Assembly: GCA_007136145.1 (NCBI GenBank)
Contig: SLHN01000139.1
Span: 1 to 6,707, forward strand
Length of the DNA stretch: 6,707 bases
Direction: 5' to 3'
From: Thioalkalivibrio sp.
GTDB lineage: Bacteria > Pseudomonadota > Gammaproteobacteria > Ectothiorhodospirales > Ectothiorhodospiraceae
This document shows, piece after piece, positions 1 to 5,597 of this stretch. Position 1 is the first letter of the stretch, and each line of letters starts with the position of its first letter. The position numbers and the translations under genes are program-made. The notes under the pieces were generated by a model. That model had not been told where the DNA came from and searched no databases. It saw only the letters and a program-made list of their open reading frames with translations.

Positions 1-30
1 AAAAAGGGCCGGCGCGCGTGCGCCGGCCCT
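1..30 (-). terminator. Intrinsic terminator of the octahaem nitrite reductase gene
   Basis: A perfect 10-bp stem is formed by gggccggcgc (6-15) and gcgccggccc (20-29), with a 4-nt loop (gcgt). An additional A-T pair (5 with 30) closes it. Read on the minus strand, the hairpin is followed directly by five T residues (complement of 1-5) at the window edge. It starts 18 bases after the stop codon of the minus-strand gene. GC stem plus U tract is the classic rho-independent form. The stem is symmetrical, but the plus-strand side is followed by ccctt, so only minus-strand termination is well supported. Confidence 0.92.
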
Positions 31-47
31 CCCTTGCCGCCGTCAGA

Positions 48-1718
48 TCACTTCCGCGCAATCTGGGCGTCGATCGCCTCGTTCAGCTTGGCGACCCCTT
101 CCTTGCTCTTCGTGATCGAGAGCGTCAGCGACTCCCGGGCCTGGTCCGGATTGTGGAAGCCGACCGAGTTCTCGGCGGTCCACCATTCCCAATGCAGGTG
201 AGCGTCGTAATGTAGCGCCCGCACTTCGTTCAACACATCCTCCGACACCCCGGCCCGCTTGGCAACGGGGAACAGATCGATCAACTGGGCCAACCAATAC
301 TCGGCCTTCATGATCTTGCCGTGGGTGTAGTTCTTGATGTAGTCGATCGCGTATTCCGCTTCGGCCGCCGTCCAGCCATCGTGGCAATTCAGGCAGGTCG
401 CGTCGAGAAAATCGCGTGGGGTGCGCGGGCTGTGTACCGAGTACTGCTTGCCGTTTTCCAGCTTGACCTTCGGCATATGGCAATCGGCGCAGGCGACACC
501 GTTGCGCTCGTGCACCGAACCCCAGAAGGTTTCCATCTCGGGATGCTGCAGTTTCGGCAGGGCGGCACCAGTCGTCGCGTGCCGGAAGTCGAAGAAGTCG
601 ATCTCCTGCGCCGCTTCCTTGTAATCGAACACGTTGGCCCAGAAGAAGTGGTTGGCACGACGGTCATCCATGCCCACGCGCGATCCATCGCTCAACTGGA
701 AACCCGGGTTGCAGTTGTACTCGACATGGCACTGCGCGCACATCAGGTTCGAGTCAGCAGTCGACAGCAGACCAATGGCCCGAAAATCCTCGCCTCCGCG
801 CTGGAAGGTGACTTTTTCCATGGAGAGCATTGCGCTCTTTGCCGGGTCATTCGGGTAGGTACCCAGCTCCCGGTCGGCCACCGCGTGGATCAGGCCATCA
901 CGTACCACACGCGGCTCGGCCGAATGCGGATCGTGACACATGAAGCAGTTCACCGGATGGTGCAGGTCACGCGCGAATTCCACGACCTGGGAGGTCCGGT
1001 CCCACTTCGCGGCCGAATGGGGATCACCCATGTATGCCCAATCCAGAATGTGGTCCTGGGTTTTGCAGTTCAGGCAAACGGGGTTGGCCGCGGTCGCCGT
1101 CTGGGACAGGAAACGGCGCTGATCGGAACTTTCCGGGTCGGCATCGGTTAATACGGTCCAGGCGCCACGCACCGCTCCCATTCCATCGGTAACCTTCTGC
1201 CAGTTCTTGTACTGGAAGCGGCCACCATAAGCGCGGTCAACGATGAAATGATCGACCAGCATGAACGCGTGACTGCGCGGTTCGGCATGCTCGAACGAGA
1301 AGCCATGGCCACCGATCAGCTTGTCGAATTTCGGCGAACGACTGATTGGATTGGCTTTCTCCAGTCGCGGATGCGACTCGTGGCGTACCGAGACGAATGA
1401 ATTGAACTGCGCGGTATGGCAGGAAGCGCAGGCCTCGGGGGACGTGTGAGTGATCGGCCGTTCACCCATGCGCCGGGTGCTGGCCGTTTCCACGTGCTTG
1501 CTGGCATCGTGACAATGCACGCAGTTCACGGTCGCGTGCTTGTTTTCAGCGTGCATGTCCTCGATCTGCGCATGGCAATCGTAGCACTGCAGTGTGTCAA
1601 CCGGTTTCAGCGGTTGCTTGCCGCCTCCCGGCATGGCGTGTGCGGTGGTCATGAGCAACAGGCACGCCGCCCCTGCCACCCACCGGCCGATATGGCCGAA
1701 TCCATGGGAACTGGTCAT
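48..1718 (-). CDS. onr: Periplasmic octahaem cytochrome c nitrite reductase (TvNiR type, ammonia-forming)
   Basis: 556 residues. A Sec signal peptide (hydrophobic about 14-28) ends in AHA at 26-28. Eight haem c motifs follow: C45, C66, C97, C215, C258, C327, C410 and C442. Seven are CXXCH; the fourth is CLNCK, whose Lys219 marks the catalytic haem, as in NrfA and TvNiR. Arg162, Tyr334 and His392 correspond to TvNiR Arg131, Tyr303 and His361, and Lys219 to Lys188, all at offset 31. Cys336 two residues after Tyr334 matches the partner of the unusual Tyr-Cys thioether in TvNiR. The family reduces nitrite to ammonium with six electrons in the periplasm; TvNiR also reduces hydroxylamine and sulfite. 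The N-terminal extra haems 1-3 separate it from pentahaem NrfA. No NrfH-type quinol dehydrogenase gene is nearby. AGGAG at 1726-1730, 7 nt upstream, supports the start. A hydroxylamine oxidoreductase is excluded by the CXXCK haem. Confidence 0.97.
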   Translation of the reverse strand: MTSSHGFGHIGRWVAGAACLLLMTTAHAMPGGGKQPLKPVDTLQCYDCHAQIEDMHAENKHATVNCVHCHDASKHVETASTRRMGERPITHTSPEACASCHTAQFNSFVSVRHESHPRLEKANPISRSPKFDKLIGGHGFSFEHAEPRSHAFMLVDHFIVDRAYGGRFQYKNWQKVTDGMGAVRGAWTVLTDADPESSDQRRFLSQTATAANPVCLNCKTQDHILDWAYMGDPHSAAKWDRTSQVVEFARDLHHPVNCFMCHDPHSAEPRVVRDGLIHAVADRELGTYPNDPAKSAMLSMEKVTFQRGGEDFRAIGLLSTADSNLMCAQCHVEYNCNPGFQLSDGSRVGMDDRRANHFFWANVFDYKEAAQEIDFFDFRHATTGAALPKLQHPEMETFWGSVHERNGVACADCHMPKVKLENGKQYSVHSPRTPRDFLDATCLNCHDGWTAAEAEYAIDYIKNYTHGKIMKAEYWLAQLIDLFPVAKRAGVSEDVLNEVRALHYDAHLHWEWWTAENSVGFHNPDQARESLTLSITKSKEGVAKLNEAIDAQIARK

Positions 1719-1740
1719 AAGTTATCTCCTCTCCTCGGCC

Positions 1741-1758
1741 CTGAGAGCTCCTTCTCAG
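1741..1758 (-). promoter_or_regulatory. Hairpin immediately upstream of the onr ribosome binding site
   Basis: On the minus strand CTGAGA (1758-1753) pairs with TCTCAG (1746-1741) around a six-base loop AGGAGC. The loop displays an AGGAG identical to the real Shine-Dalgarno AGGAG at 1726-1730, which lies about 10 bases downstream. The hairpin could present a decoy or standby ribosome site, or the two AGGAG copies could compete for the same antisense segment. Six perfect pairs in GC-rich DNA may also be chance. Confidence 0.4.
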
Positions 1759-1791
1759 CCCATCGAGCCATTTGTCGCCTTTACGGTCTTC

Positions 1792-1816
1792 GCGGGAACC
1801 CATCAAGGGATCCCAC
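1792..1816 (-). promoter_or_regulatory. Stem-loop in the onr leader
   Basis: On the minus strand GTGGGATCCC (1816-1807) pairs with GGGTTCCCGC (1801-1792) across a five-base loop TTGAT. The result is a 10-bp stem with one G-U wobble and one U-U mismatch. It lies 7 bases downstream of the pseudoknot-like element in transcript order and may be a further domain of the same RNA. There is no U tract after it, so it is not an intrinsic terminator. Confidence 0.4.
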
Positions 1817-1823
1817 CCCTGTC

Positions 1824-1887
1824 ACACGGCTCCAGGTCCGCAGGGACTTTGCGAGCCGCGTCTTGCCCTTCTCAGGGCACCTGCGGA
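1824..1887 (-). promoter_or_regulatory. Candidate pseudoknot in the onr leader
   Basis: On the minus strand, stem A pairs TCCGCAGG (1887-1880) with CCTGCGGA (1844-1837), 8 perfect pairs. Inside its loop sit a small hairpin, TGCCC-TGAGAA-GGGCA (1879-1864), and the 5' arm of stem C, ACGCGGCTC (1861-1853). The other arm of stem C, GAGCCGTGT (1832-1824), lies outside stem A. This gives 9 pairs with one G-U and makes the two stems cross. The joining segment GCAAAGTC (1852-1845) is short and purine-rich. Crossing stems of this size within 64 nt are typical of compact ligand-binding RNAs, but GC-rich DNA produces chance complementarity and I know no matching class. Confidence 0.4.
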
Positions 1888-1937
1888 GAACCCGAAGCTT
1901 TACTCGTCCTGGAAGGCGCCGGTAAGGCACCAATCCT

Positions 1938-2011
1938 ATCCACTCTTCCCGCGCCCGCATCTTTCCCTGATACCGGACCGGAGCGGAATCCCCCGTTCGT
2001 CAAGAGTGGAT
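1938..2011. repeat. 10-bp inverted repeat with 54-base spacer in the onr leader
   Basis: The plus-strand sequences atccactctt (1938-1947) and aagagtggat (2002-2011) are exact reverse complements. In the minus-strand transcript they could close a multi-branched domain upstream of the pseudoknot-like element. The spacer includes CCGG-rich segments but no single dominant inner helix that I can identify. A divided operator in DNA is another possible reading. Confidence 0.4.
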
Positions 2012-2054
2012 TTCCTGCAAAAGACTCCCGGGCTCCCTCGCTTCCCTGAGTCGA

Positions 2055-2064
2055 ATTTATAGCA
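2055..2064 (-). promoter_or_regulatory. Candidate extended -10 promoter for onr
   Basis: The minus strand reads TGCTATAAAT here: an extended -10 (TGn) followed directly by TATAAA. No good -35 is seen 15-19 bases upstream; GGTTCA at 2084-2079 matches TTGACA in only two positions. Extended -10 promoters often lack a -35, and an activator could replace it. The position marks the border between AT-rich upstream DNA and the GC-rich leader, which fits a transcription start near 2049. Confidence 0.45.
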
Positions 2065-2110
2065 CACAAAATAACGCATGAACCCCGGTAACAATCGGAA
2101 ATTCGTGCCC

Positions 2111-2185
2111 TTACCACCGATTCGCCAACACCTACCACCTGAAAACCCATTACAAGTAGGTACCCGCATACCCCTTTAGTGGTAA
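2111..2185. repeat. Cluster of TACCACC / GTGGTA heptamer repeats
   Basis: TACCACC occurs at 2112-2118 and again at 2133-2139, and the reverse-oriented GTGGTAA at 2179-2185. Nearby, ggtaacaa occurs at 2087-2094 and 2181-2188, and acctac (2130-2135) faces gtaggt (2156-2161). The cluster lies roughly 60-135 bases upstream of the proposed onr start, where an activator could bind. The units are short, so chance is possible. Confidence 0.25.
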
Positions 2186-2199
2186 CAAGACATACCCAG
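2144..2199 (+). promoter_or_regulatory. Possible NarL/NarP-type heptamer cluster
   Basis: The NarL/NarP heptamer consensus is TACYYMT. TACCCCT at 2169-2175 is a full match; AACCCAT at 2144-2150 and TACCCAG at 2193-2199 each miss by one base, and TACCCGC at 2161-2167 by two. They lie about 95-150 bases upstream of the proposed onr start. Nitrate/nitrite control would make sense for a nitrite reductase. Such degenerate heptamers are frequent by chance and no 7-2-7 pair is seen, so this is weak. Confidence 0.2.
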
Positions 2200-2295
2200 T
2201 TATAAACAAAAACACAGACCAGAAACAAAACGCGGGACTATAAATTATTGTTTATTAAGAGTTTTATAAAGAAACGAAACCATTCCTTGATCTTG

Positions 2296-2314
2296 TTTCG
2301 CATTCATGCGGAAA
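2296..2314. promoter_or_regulatory. Imperfect palindrome, possible operator upstream of fccA
   Basis: tttcgcat (2296-2303) and atgcggaaa (2306-2314) form an inverted repeat around a two-base centre, with one extra G in the right arm. It lies about 205 bases before the fccA start and just downstream of the AT-rich TATAAA boxes, a position suited to a repressor or regulator site. I do not recognise the binding protein. Confidence 0.25.
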
Positions 2315-2371
2315 TGATTCCACGCCAAAATATGGCAACCAGCACGCCCGTTCACCAGCCACATTGGAAAA

Positions 2372-2382
2372 TCATTCAATGA
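2372..2382. promoter_or_regulatory. Perfect 11-base palindrome upstream of fccA
   Basis: tcatt-c-aatga is a perfect palindrome around one central base, and cattg (2362-2366) with caatg (2377-2381) makes an overlapping inverted repeat. It may be an operator for fccAB, but the length is small enough for coincidence. Confidence 0.2.
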
Positions 2383-2517
2383 CCATAAACTGGCATTAGC
2401 GGAATCATGATACATGCACATTCCGGGGCTTCCCGGCAGGATCCGATCACCAAAACAACAAGACGCACAAAGACGTCAGCGACCACCCATAACCAGCCCA
2501 AGGGCGAAGGAGAAGCG

Positions 2518-3126
2518 ATGAGACGCAATATGATAAAGGCGGTCCTGATCACGGGGCTGCTCGCAATGGCATCCACCGCCAATGCCGAACCTCCGGTGTC
2601 CGGTGAATTACTGGCCTTCCAATGCGCCGGCTGCCACGGATTCAATGGTCACAGCGTGGGACCGGCCACCCCGTCACTGGCGGGCTTTCCCAAGGAGTAC
2701 TTCGTGGACACGATGATGGCGTACAAGCAAGGGGATCGTCACGCCACCATCATGGATCGAGTGGCTTGGGGCTACACCCGGGAACAGTTCGAGGCAATGG
2801 CCGAGTTCTTCGCAGCGCAACCGTTCATCCCCGCCCGGCAGGAATTCGACGCCGAGCTCGCCGCAAGCGGAGCCGCCATCCACGATCAGCACTGCAATAC
2901 CTGCCACTCCGAGGGCGGTACCTATCCGGAACCCGATACTGCCCAGATCGCCGGCCAGTGGGCACCCTACCTGCGTGATTCGTTCGAGGATTTCCTGGTA
3001 AATGACCGACCACAACCGCGTGGCATGCAGCGGCGCCTGAACGGATTGTCCGCGGAAGACATCGAGGCGCTGGTGCACTACTACGCGAGCCAGCAGGATC
3101 CCGCGGCTTACGTTCACGCAGACTGA
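2518..3126 (+). CDS. fccA: Flavocytochrome c sulfide dehydrogenase, dihaem cytochrome subunit
   Basis: 202 residues. A Sec signal peptide (MRRNMIKAV, hydrophobic core 7-18) ends in ANA at 21-23. Two cytochrome c domains follow, with haem motifs CAGCH (36-40) and CNTCH (126-130). Met79 in the family-like ATIMDRVAWGY segment and Met170 in PRGMQRRL are the likely distal ligands. In FccAB the flavin subunit oxidises sulfide and hands electrons to these haems, which reduce soluble cytochrome c in the periplasm. The size fits the dihaem FccA of Allochromatium. The start at 2518 has AAGGAG at 2507-2512 and sits directly before the signal peptide; an in-frame ATG at 2530 is possible. The gene is 12 bases upstream of fccB and surely co-transcribed with it. 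A lone dihaem cytochrome c4 is less likely given the partner gene. Confidence 0.93.
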   Translation: MRRNMIKAVLITGLLAMASTANAEPPVSGELLAFQCAGCHGFNGHSVGPATPSLAGFPKEYFVDTMMAYKQGDRHATIMDRVAWGYTREQFEAMAEFFAAQPFIPARQEFDAELAASGAAIHDQHCNTCHSEGGTYPEPDTAQIAGQWAPYLRDSFEDFLVNDRPQPRGMQRRLNGLSAEDIEALVHYYASQQDPAAYVHAD

Positions 3127-3138
3127 GGAGACGACACC

Positions 3139-4431
3139 ATGGCGAACATCAACCGAAGAAAATTCCTGCAGATGGCTGGCCTCGGTGGCCTGGCCGCAAG
3201 CATGCCTTACGCGGCAACCTGGGGCAGTCAGACCAAGGCCCGCGTCGTCGTCCTTGGGGGTGGCACCGGAGGCGCAATCGCCGCGCGTTACGTGAAAGCG
3301 TTGGATCCATCGATCGACGTGACCATCATCGAGGCGAACCCGCAATACACCACCTGTTACATGAGCAACTGGGTACTCGCCGAGATGCGCGACCTCGACA
3401 GCCTGACCCATGGCTACGACAACGTGAAGAAGCGCGGCATCAACGTGATCATCGACGCCGCCACCCGGATCGACACCGAGGGCCAGCAAGTGCTCACGGC
3501 CGGAGGGCAAAGCGTACCCTATGATCGGCTGATCGTGTCACCTGGTGTCGATTTCCGCTGGGGCGCCATCGAGGGCTACGACGCGGCTGCCGCCGAGATC
3601 CTGCCCCACGCATGGAAGGCCGGGCCACAAACGGTCCTGCTGCAGGAGCAGGTGAGGAACATGCGTCAGGGAGGCGTGGTGGCGATCGTCGCCCCACCGA
3701 ATCCTTTCCGCTGCCCGCCCGGTCCCTACGAGCGAGCCGCGCTGATCGCCAATTACCTCAAGCGACACAACCCGACCGCGAAAATCGTGATCTACGACGC
3801 CAAGGATGCGTTCTCCAAGCAGGGTCTGTTCCAGGCCGGCTGGGCGCGCCACTATCCGGACATGATCGAATGGATCGGGGCGTTCCAGAGTGGCGGCGGT
3901 ATCAAGCGAGTCGATCCTTCCGCGATGACCCTGCACACCGACTTCGACGATCTGAATGCCGACGTAATCAACGTGATCCCGCCGCAGACAGCCGGACAGA
4001 TCGCGATCGATTCGGGCCTGACCGACGACTCCGGCTGGTGCCCGGTCAATTACCGCGACCTGCAATCGACCATCGCCAGCAATGTACACATCATCGGTGA
4101 TTCGATGGTCAGCAGCGCGCTGCCGAAGTCTGGCTATATTGCCGCCTCCACTGCGAAGGTCGCCGCGGTTGCGGTCGTCGATCACGTGAACGGGCGCGAA
4201 CCGGGAACGCCGTCGTATTTCAACACCTGTTATAGCCTGCTCACTCCCGAACACAGCATCTCCGTGTCCGGGGTGTACAAGGTCGCTGTTACCGACGGCG
4301 AACAGGCGATCGTCGGCGTGGGCGACTCGGTGGCGGTATCGCCAGCGGATGCCGATGACTCATTCCAGAACCGCGAAGCCCGCTACGCGGCCAGCTGGTA
4401 CGACAACCTGGTGGATCAGGGCTTCGGCTGA
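3139..4431 (+). CDS. fccB: Flavocytochrome c sulfide dehydrogenase, FAD subunit
   Basis: 430 residues. The Tat signal has NRRKFLQ at 5-11 and a hydrophobic stretch to about 26, as expected for a protein that folds around FAD before export. The Rossmann motif VVVLGGGTGGAIAARY (36-51) starts the FAD-binding fold. Cys73 in TTCYMSN is the expected covalent flavin attachment site (Allochromatium Cys42, offset 31). Cys192 in FRCPPGPYER and Cys364 in NTCYS form the redox-active disulfide over the flavin (Cys161 and Cys337 in Allochromatium). GWCPVNYRDLQS (299-310) and HIIGD (317-321) are the second FAD-contact region. Sulfide is oxidised to sulfur or polysulfide, with electrons passed to FccA. GAGGAG overlapping the fccA stop lies 8 bases before ATG. 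A sulfide:quinone reductase is unlikely, because the Tat signal, CYMSN motif and cytochrome partner point to FCSD. Confidence 0.95.
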   Translation: MANINRRKFLQMAGLGGLAASMPYAATWGSQTKARVVVLGGGTGGAIAARYVKALDPSIDVTIIEANPQYTTCYMSNWVLAEMRDLDSLTHGYDNVKKRGINVIIDAATRIDTEGQQVLTAGGQSVPYDRLIVSPGVDFRWGAIEGYDAAAAEILPHAWKAGPQTVLLQEQVRNMRQGGVVAIVAPPNPFRCPPGPYERAALIANYLKRHNPTAKIVIYDAKDAFSKQGLFQAGWARHYPDMIEWIGAFQSGGGIKRVDPSAMTLHTDFDDLNADVINVIPPQTAGQIAIDSGLTDDSGWCPVNYRDLQSTIASNVHIIGDSMVSSALPKSGYIAASTAKVAAVAVVDHVNGREPGTPSYFNTCYSLLTPEHSISVSGVYKVAVTDGEQAIVGVGDSVAVSPADADDSFQNREARYAASWYDNLVDQGFG

Positions 4432-4442
4432 GGCCACAGGCA

Positions 4443-4477
4443 GACCCCGTCGACGGCAGCCATCCCGTGGCGGGGTC
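4443..4477 (+). promoter_or_regulatory. Hairpin after fccB overlapping the next gene's start codon
   Basis: gaccccg (4443-4449) pairs with cggggtc (4471-4477), and inside it acgg (4453-4456) pairs with ccgt (4465-4468). The stem is followed by only attt, so it is at best a weak terminator. It contains the proposed GTG start (4467) of the next gene within the inner stem. It could limit read-through from fccAB, or couple translation of the next gene to ribosome passage. Confidence 0.4.
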
Positions 4478-5597
4478 ATTTCCCACCGTATTCAGGCGTA
4501 GTTCCTGGCGCCTGTTGCTGCTGCTCACCATTACCTGGTTGAACCTGTCCGGACCCGCAATCGGCTCCGGACAGGTTCATCATCCCGAGGCCAGCCTTCC
4601 GGCACTCGATCAATGCCGATTCCTCGGGTCTGCTTACGCCCAGGAACCCCGCGATACCCTTCGGCCAGATCGACTGCAGGCCCTCTATACGGTGCTCGAG
4701 GCAACCCCCGTGGGCGCGATGATCGCTGACCAATTGCGGCGCTACGCCGAAAGCGGAGTCGGCCTGTCCGGAAAGCCACTGCGATTCCTGGAAGTCGAGC
4801 GCGAAAGCGGACCCGCCGCGGCCTATTTCGAAACCGGTGAGCTGCACTTGCGATCCAACCTGCTCGCGGGCCTGGACAACGCCGATCAGGACACCAGGAA
4901 CCGGGTATTCACCGCCGCGAGCTTCCTCGTTCACGAGGGGATCCACGCAATCGCCCACCATCTGCACCTGACCGGGCGCTTCCCCGCTTACCGCGCGGAT
5001 ACCAAGGTGAACGAGGCGCTCGCCTATTTCGTTCAGGGCCTTTATCTGGACGAAGTCCGGGCGATCGAACCGGATTACCGCGAGGTCGCCGCCGTGCCCG
5101 CCTGGGATGTTTGCACCGCCCAGATCGTACGCATCCTGAGTTCACTCGGCATTAGCCGAGACACCCCCCTGGATCGGGTTTACGATCTGCTCGCGGAAAT
5201 GCAACTCGAATCCGATGACACCACCGCGCTGCGGCTCGCGCGCCTCTGGCAGTACTACCAGTTCATCACCGACAGCGACGAGGCCGCACGGTTGTGGACG
5301 CTGGGCGACGCCGAGCCTCAACCCATCGCTGTCGTCCAATCCCTCACACGAATGATCACCATCGACGTCGAGCGCAGGAATTGCAACTTCGACCGTACCT
5401 TTGATTTCATGACGAATCGGATAATTCTTTACGCCCACTACCCAGGCACACCTCCCGGCATACCCGGCTGTCGTTACTTCGCGGATTTCGTCCATGCCCT
5501 GAGGGAGGAAGACGCGACCTCCGCTGTGCTCAGGGAGGAGATTGACCGTTGGCTGGTCCGTCAGGGCCTAACGCGAGAAGGACCGGAAGCACCATGA
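4467..5597 (+). CDS. Exported HExxH (gluzincin-like) putative zinc metallopeptidase of unknown family
   Basis: 376 residues from a GTG start; I do not recognise the family. Two arginines and a tryptophan-arginine pair (10-15) precede a hydrophobic run (16-28), fitting a Sec signal peptide or single anchor. HEGIH at 156-160 follows a hydrophobic segment (TAASFLV), and NEALA at 182-186 supplies Glu183, 23 residues after His160. HExxH plus a downstream NExxA is the zinc-site pattern of gluzincins, although the spacing is longer than in thermolysin or M1 enzymes. The segment between is His-rich (HHLHL, 164-168). Cys50, Cys216, Cys306 and Cys335 could form disulfides. The body is largely helical in character. 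No in-frame ATG precedes residue 85, and the signal makes GTG 4467 the best start, though the Shine-Dalgarno is poor. It is 35 bases after fccB and overlaps the ankyrin gene. Peptidase activity is inference. Confidence 0.7.
   Translation: MAGSFPTVFRRSSWRLLLLLTITWLNLSGPAIGSGQVHHPEASLPALDQCRFLGSAYAQEPRDTLRPDRLQALYTVLEATPVGAMIADQLRRYAESGVGLSGKPLRFLEVERESGPAAAYFETGELHLRSNLLAGLDNADQDTRNRVFTAASFLVHEGIHAIAHHLHLTGRFPAYRADTKVNEALAYFVQGLYLDEVRAIEPDYREVAAVPAWDVCTAQIVRILSSLGISRDTPLDRVYDLLAEMQLESDDTTALRLARLWQYYQFITDSDEAARLWTLGDAEPQPIAVVQSLTRMITIDVERRNCNFDRTFDFMTNRIILYAHYPGTPPGIPGCRYFADFVHALREEDATSAVLREEIDRWLVRQGLTREGPEAP

Larger units (their letters stand above)
1719..2055 (-). promoter_or_regulatory. Long structured 5' leader of the octahaem nitrite reductase gene (candidate cis-acting RNA)
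   Basis: If transcription starts just downstream of the -10 element at 2055-2064, the onr mRNA has a leader of about 330 nt, far longer than a simple untranslated region. It is GC-rich, unlike the AT-rich promoter DNA beside it. On the minus strand it contains four separable helices: a 10-bp long-range stem (2002-2011 with 1938-1947), a pseudoknot-like set (1824-1887), a 10-bp stem-loop (1792-1816) and a hairpin just before the Shine-Dalgarno sequence (1741-1758). I did not recognise the conserved core of TPP, cobalamin, glycine, FMN, fluoride, c-di-GMP or SAH riboswitches. No T-run hairpin that would suggest transcription attenuation is seen, so a translational effect would be likelier. The helices are seen in the sequence; a regulatory role is inference. 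Confidence 0.4.
2062..2517. promoter_or_regulatory. Divergent regulatory region between onr and fccAB
   Basis: No gene is supported here. Part of the stretch is clearly more AT-rich than the flanking genes; for example only 16 of the 60 bases from 2221 to 2280 are G or C. Plus-strand TATAAA boxes occur at 2239-2244 and 2265-2270, either of which could serve fccAB, but neither has a convincing -35. No recognisable FNR site (TTGAT-N4-ATCAA) or sigma-54 promoter was found. Candidate operators inside it are listed separately. A reading frame extends upstream of the chosen fccA start to 2407, but it encodes a polar stretch that would bury the signal peptide, so it is treated as non-coding. Confidence 0.6.

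Noticed and set aside
1864..1888. CTGAGA in the leader suggested a TPP riboswitch
   Set aside because: The other conserved TPP parts (such as ACCUGA and the GCGUAGGGA end) are absent, and the CTGAGA occurs in an unrelated hairpin context.
1781..1960. Minus-strand reading frame of 59 codons inside the onr leader, with a purine-rich AGGGAAAG before its ATG
   Set aside because: The product is very Arg-rich with no recognisable domain, and it overlaps the helices of the leader. It looks like a chance frame in GC-rich DNA; a regulatory leader peptide cannot be fully excluded.
1416..2062. Overlapping plus-strand frames (1416-1925, 1594-2049, 1772-2062) running from onr into the leader
   Set aside because: They are antisense to onr at the 5' end, rich in Pro, Arg and Ser without domains, and lack ribosome binding sites. 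They are best read as shadows.
2287..2302. TTGATCTTGTTTCG as an FNR/DNR-type site
   Set aside because: Only the left half-site matches; the ATCAA half is missing.
2407..2517. N-terminal extension of fccA starting at the ATG at 2407
   Set aside because: It would add 37 polar residues before an obvious Sec signal peptide, and the 2518 start has its own AAGGAG.
2674..3510. Minus-strand frame of 278 codons antisense to fccA and fccB
   Set aside because: It spans the junction of two well-supported sense genes and has no recognisable motif. It is a shadow frame.
5549..5593. TTG start for the ankyrin gene, preceded by GGGAGGAG
   Set aside because: It would place 15 polar residues before the signal peptide. 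The ATG at 5594 overlaps the upstream stop as ATGA and begins the signal peptide directly. The purine run is coding sequence of the preceding gene.
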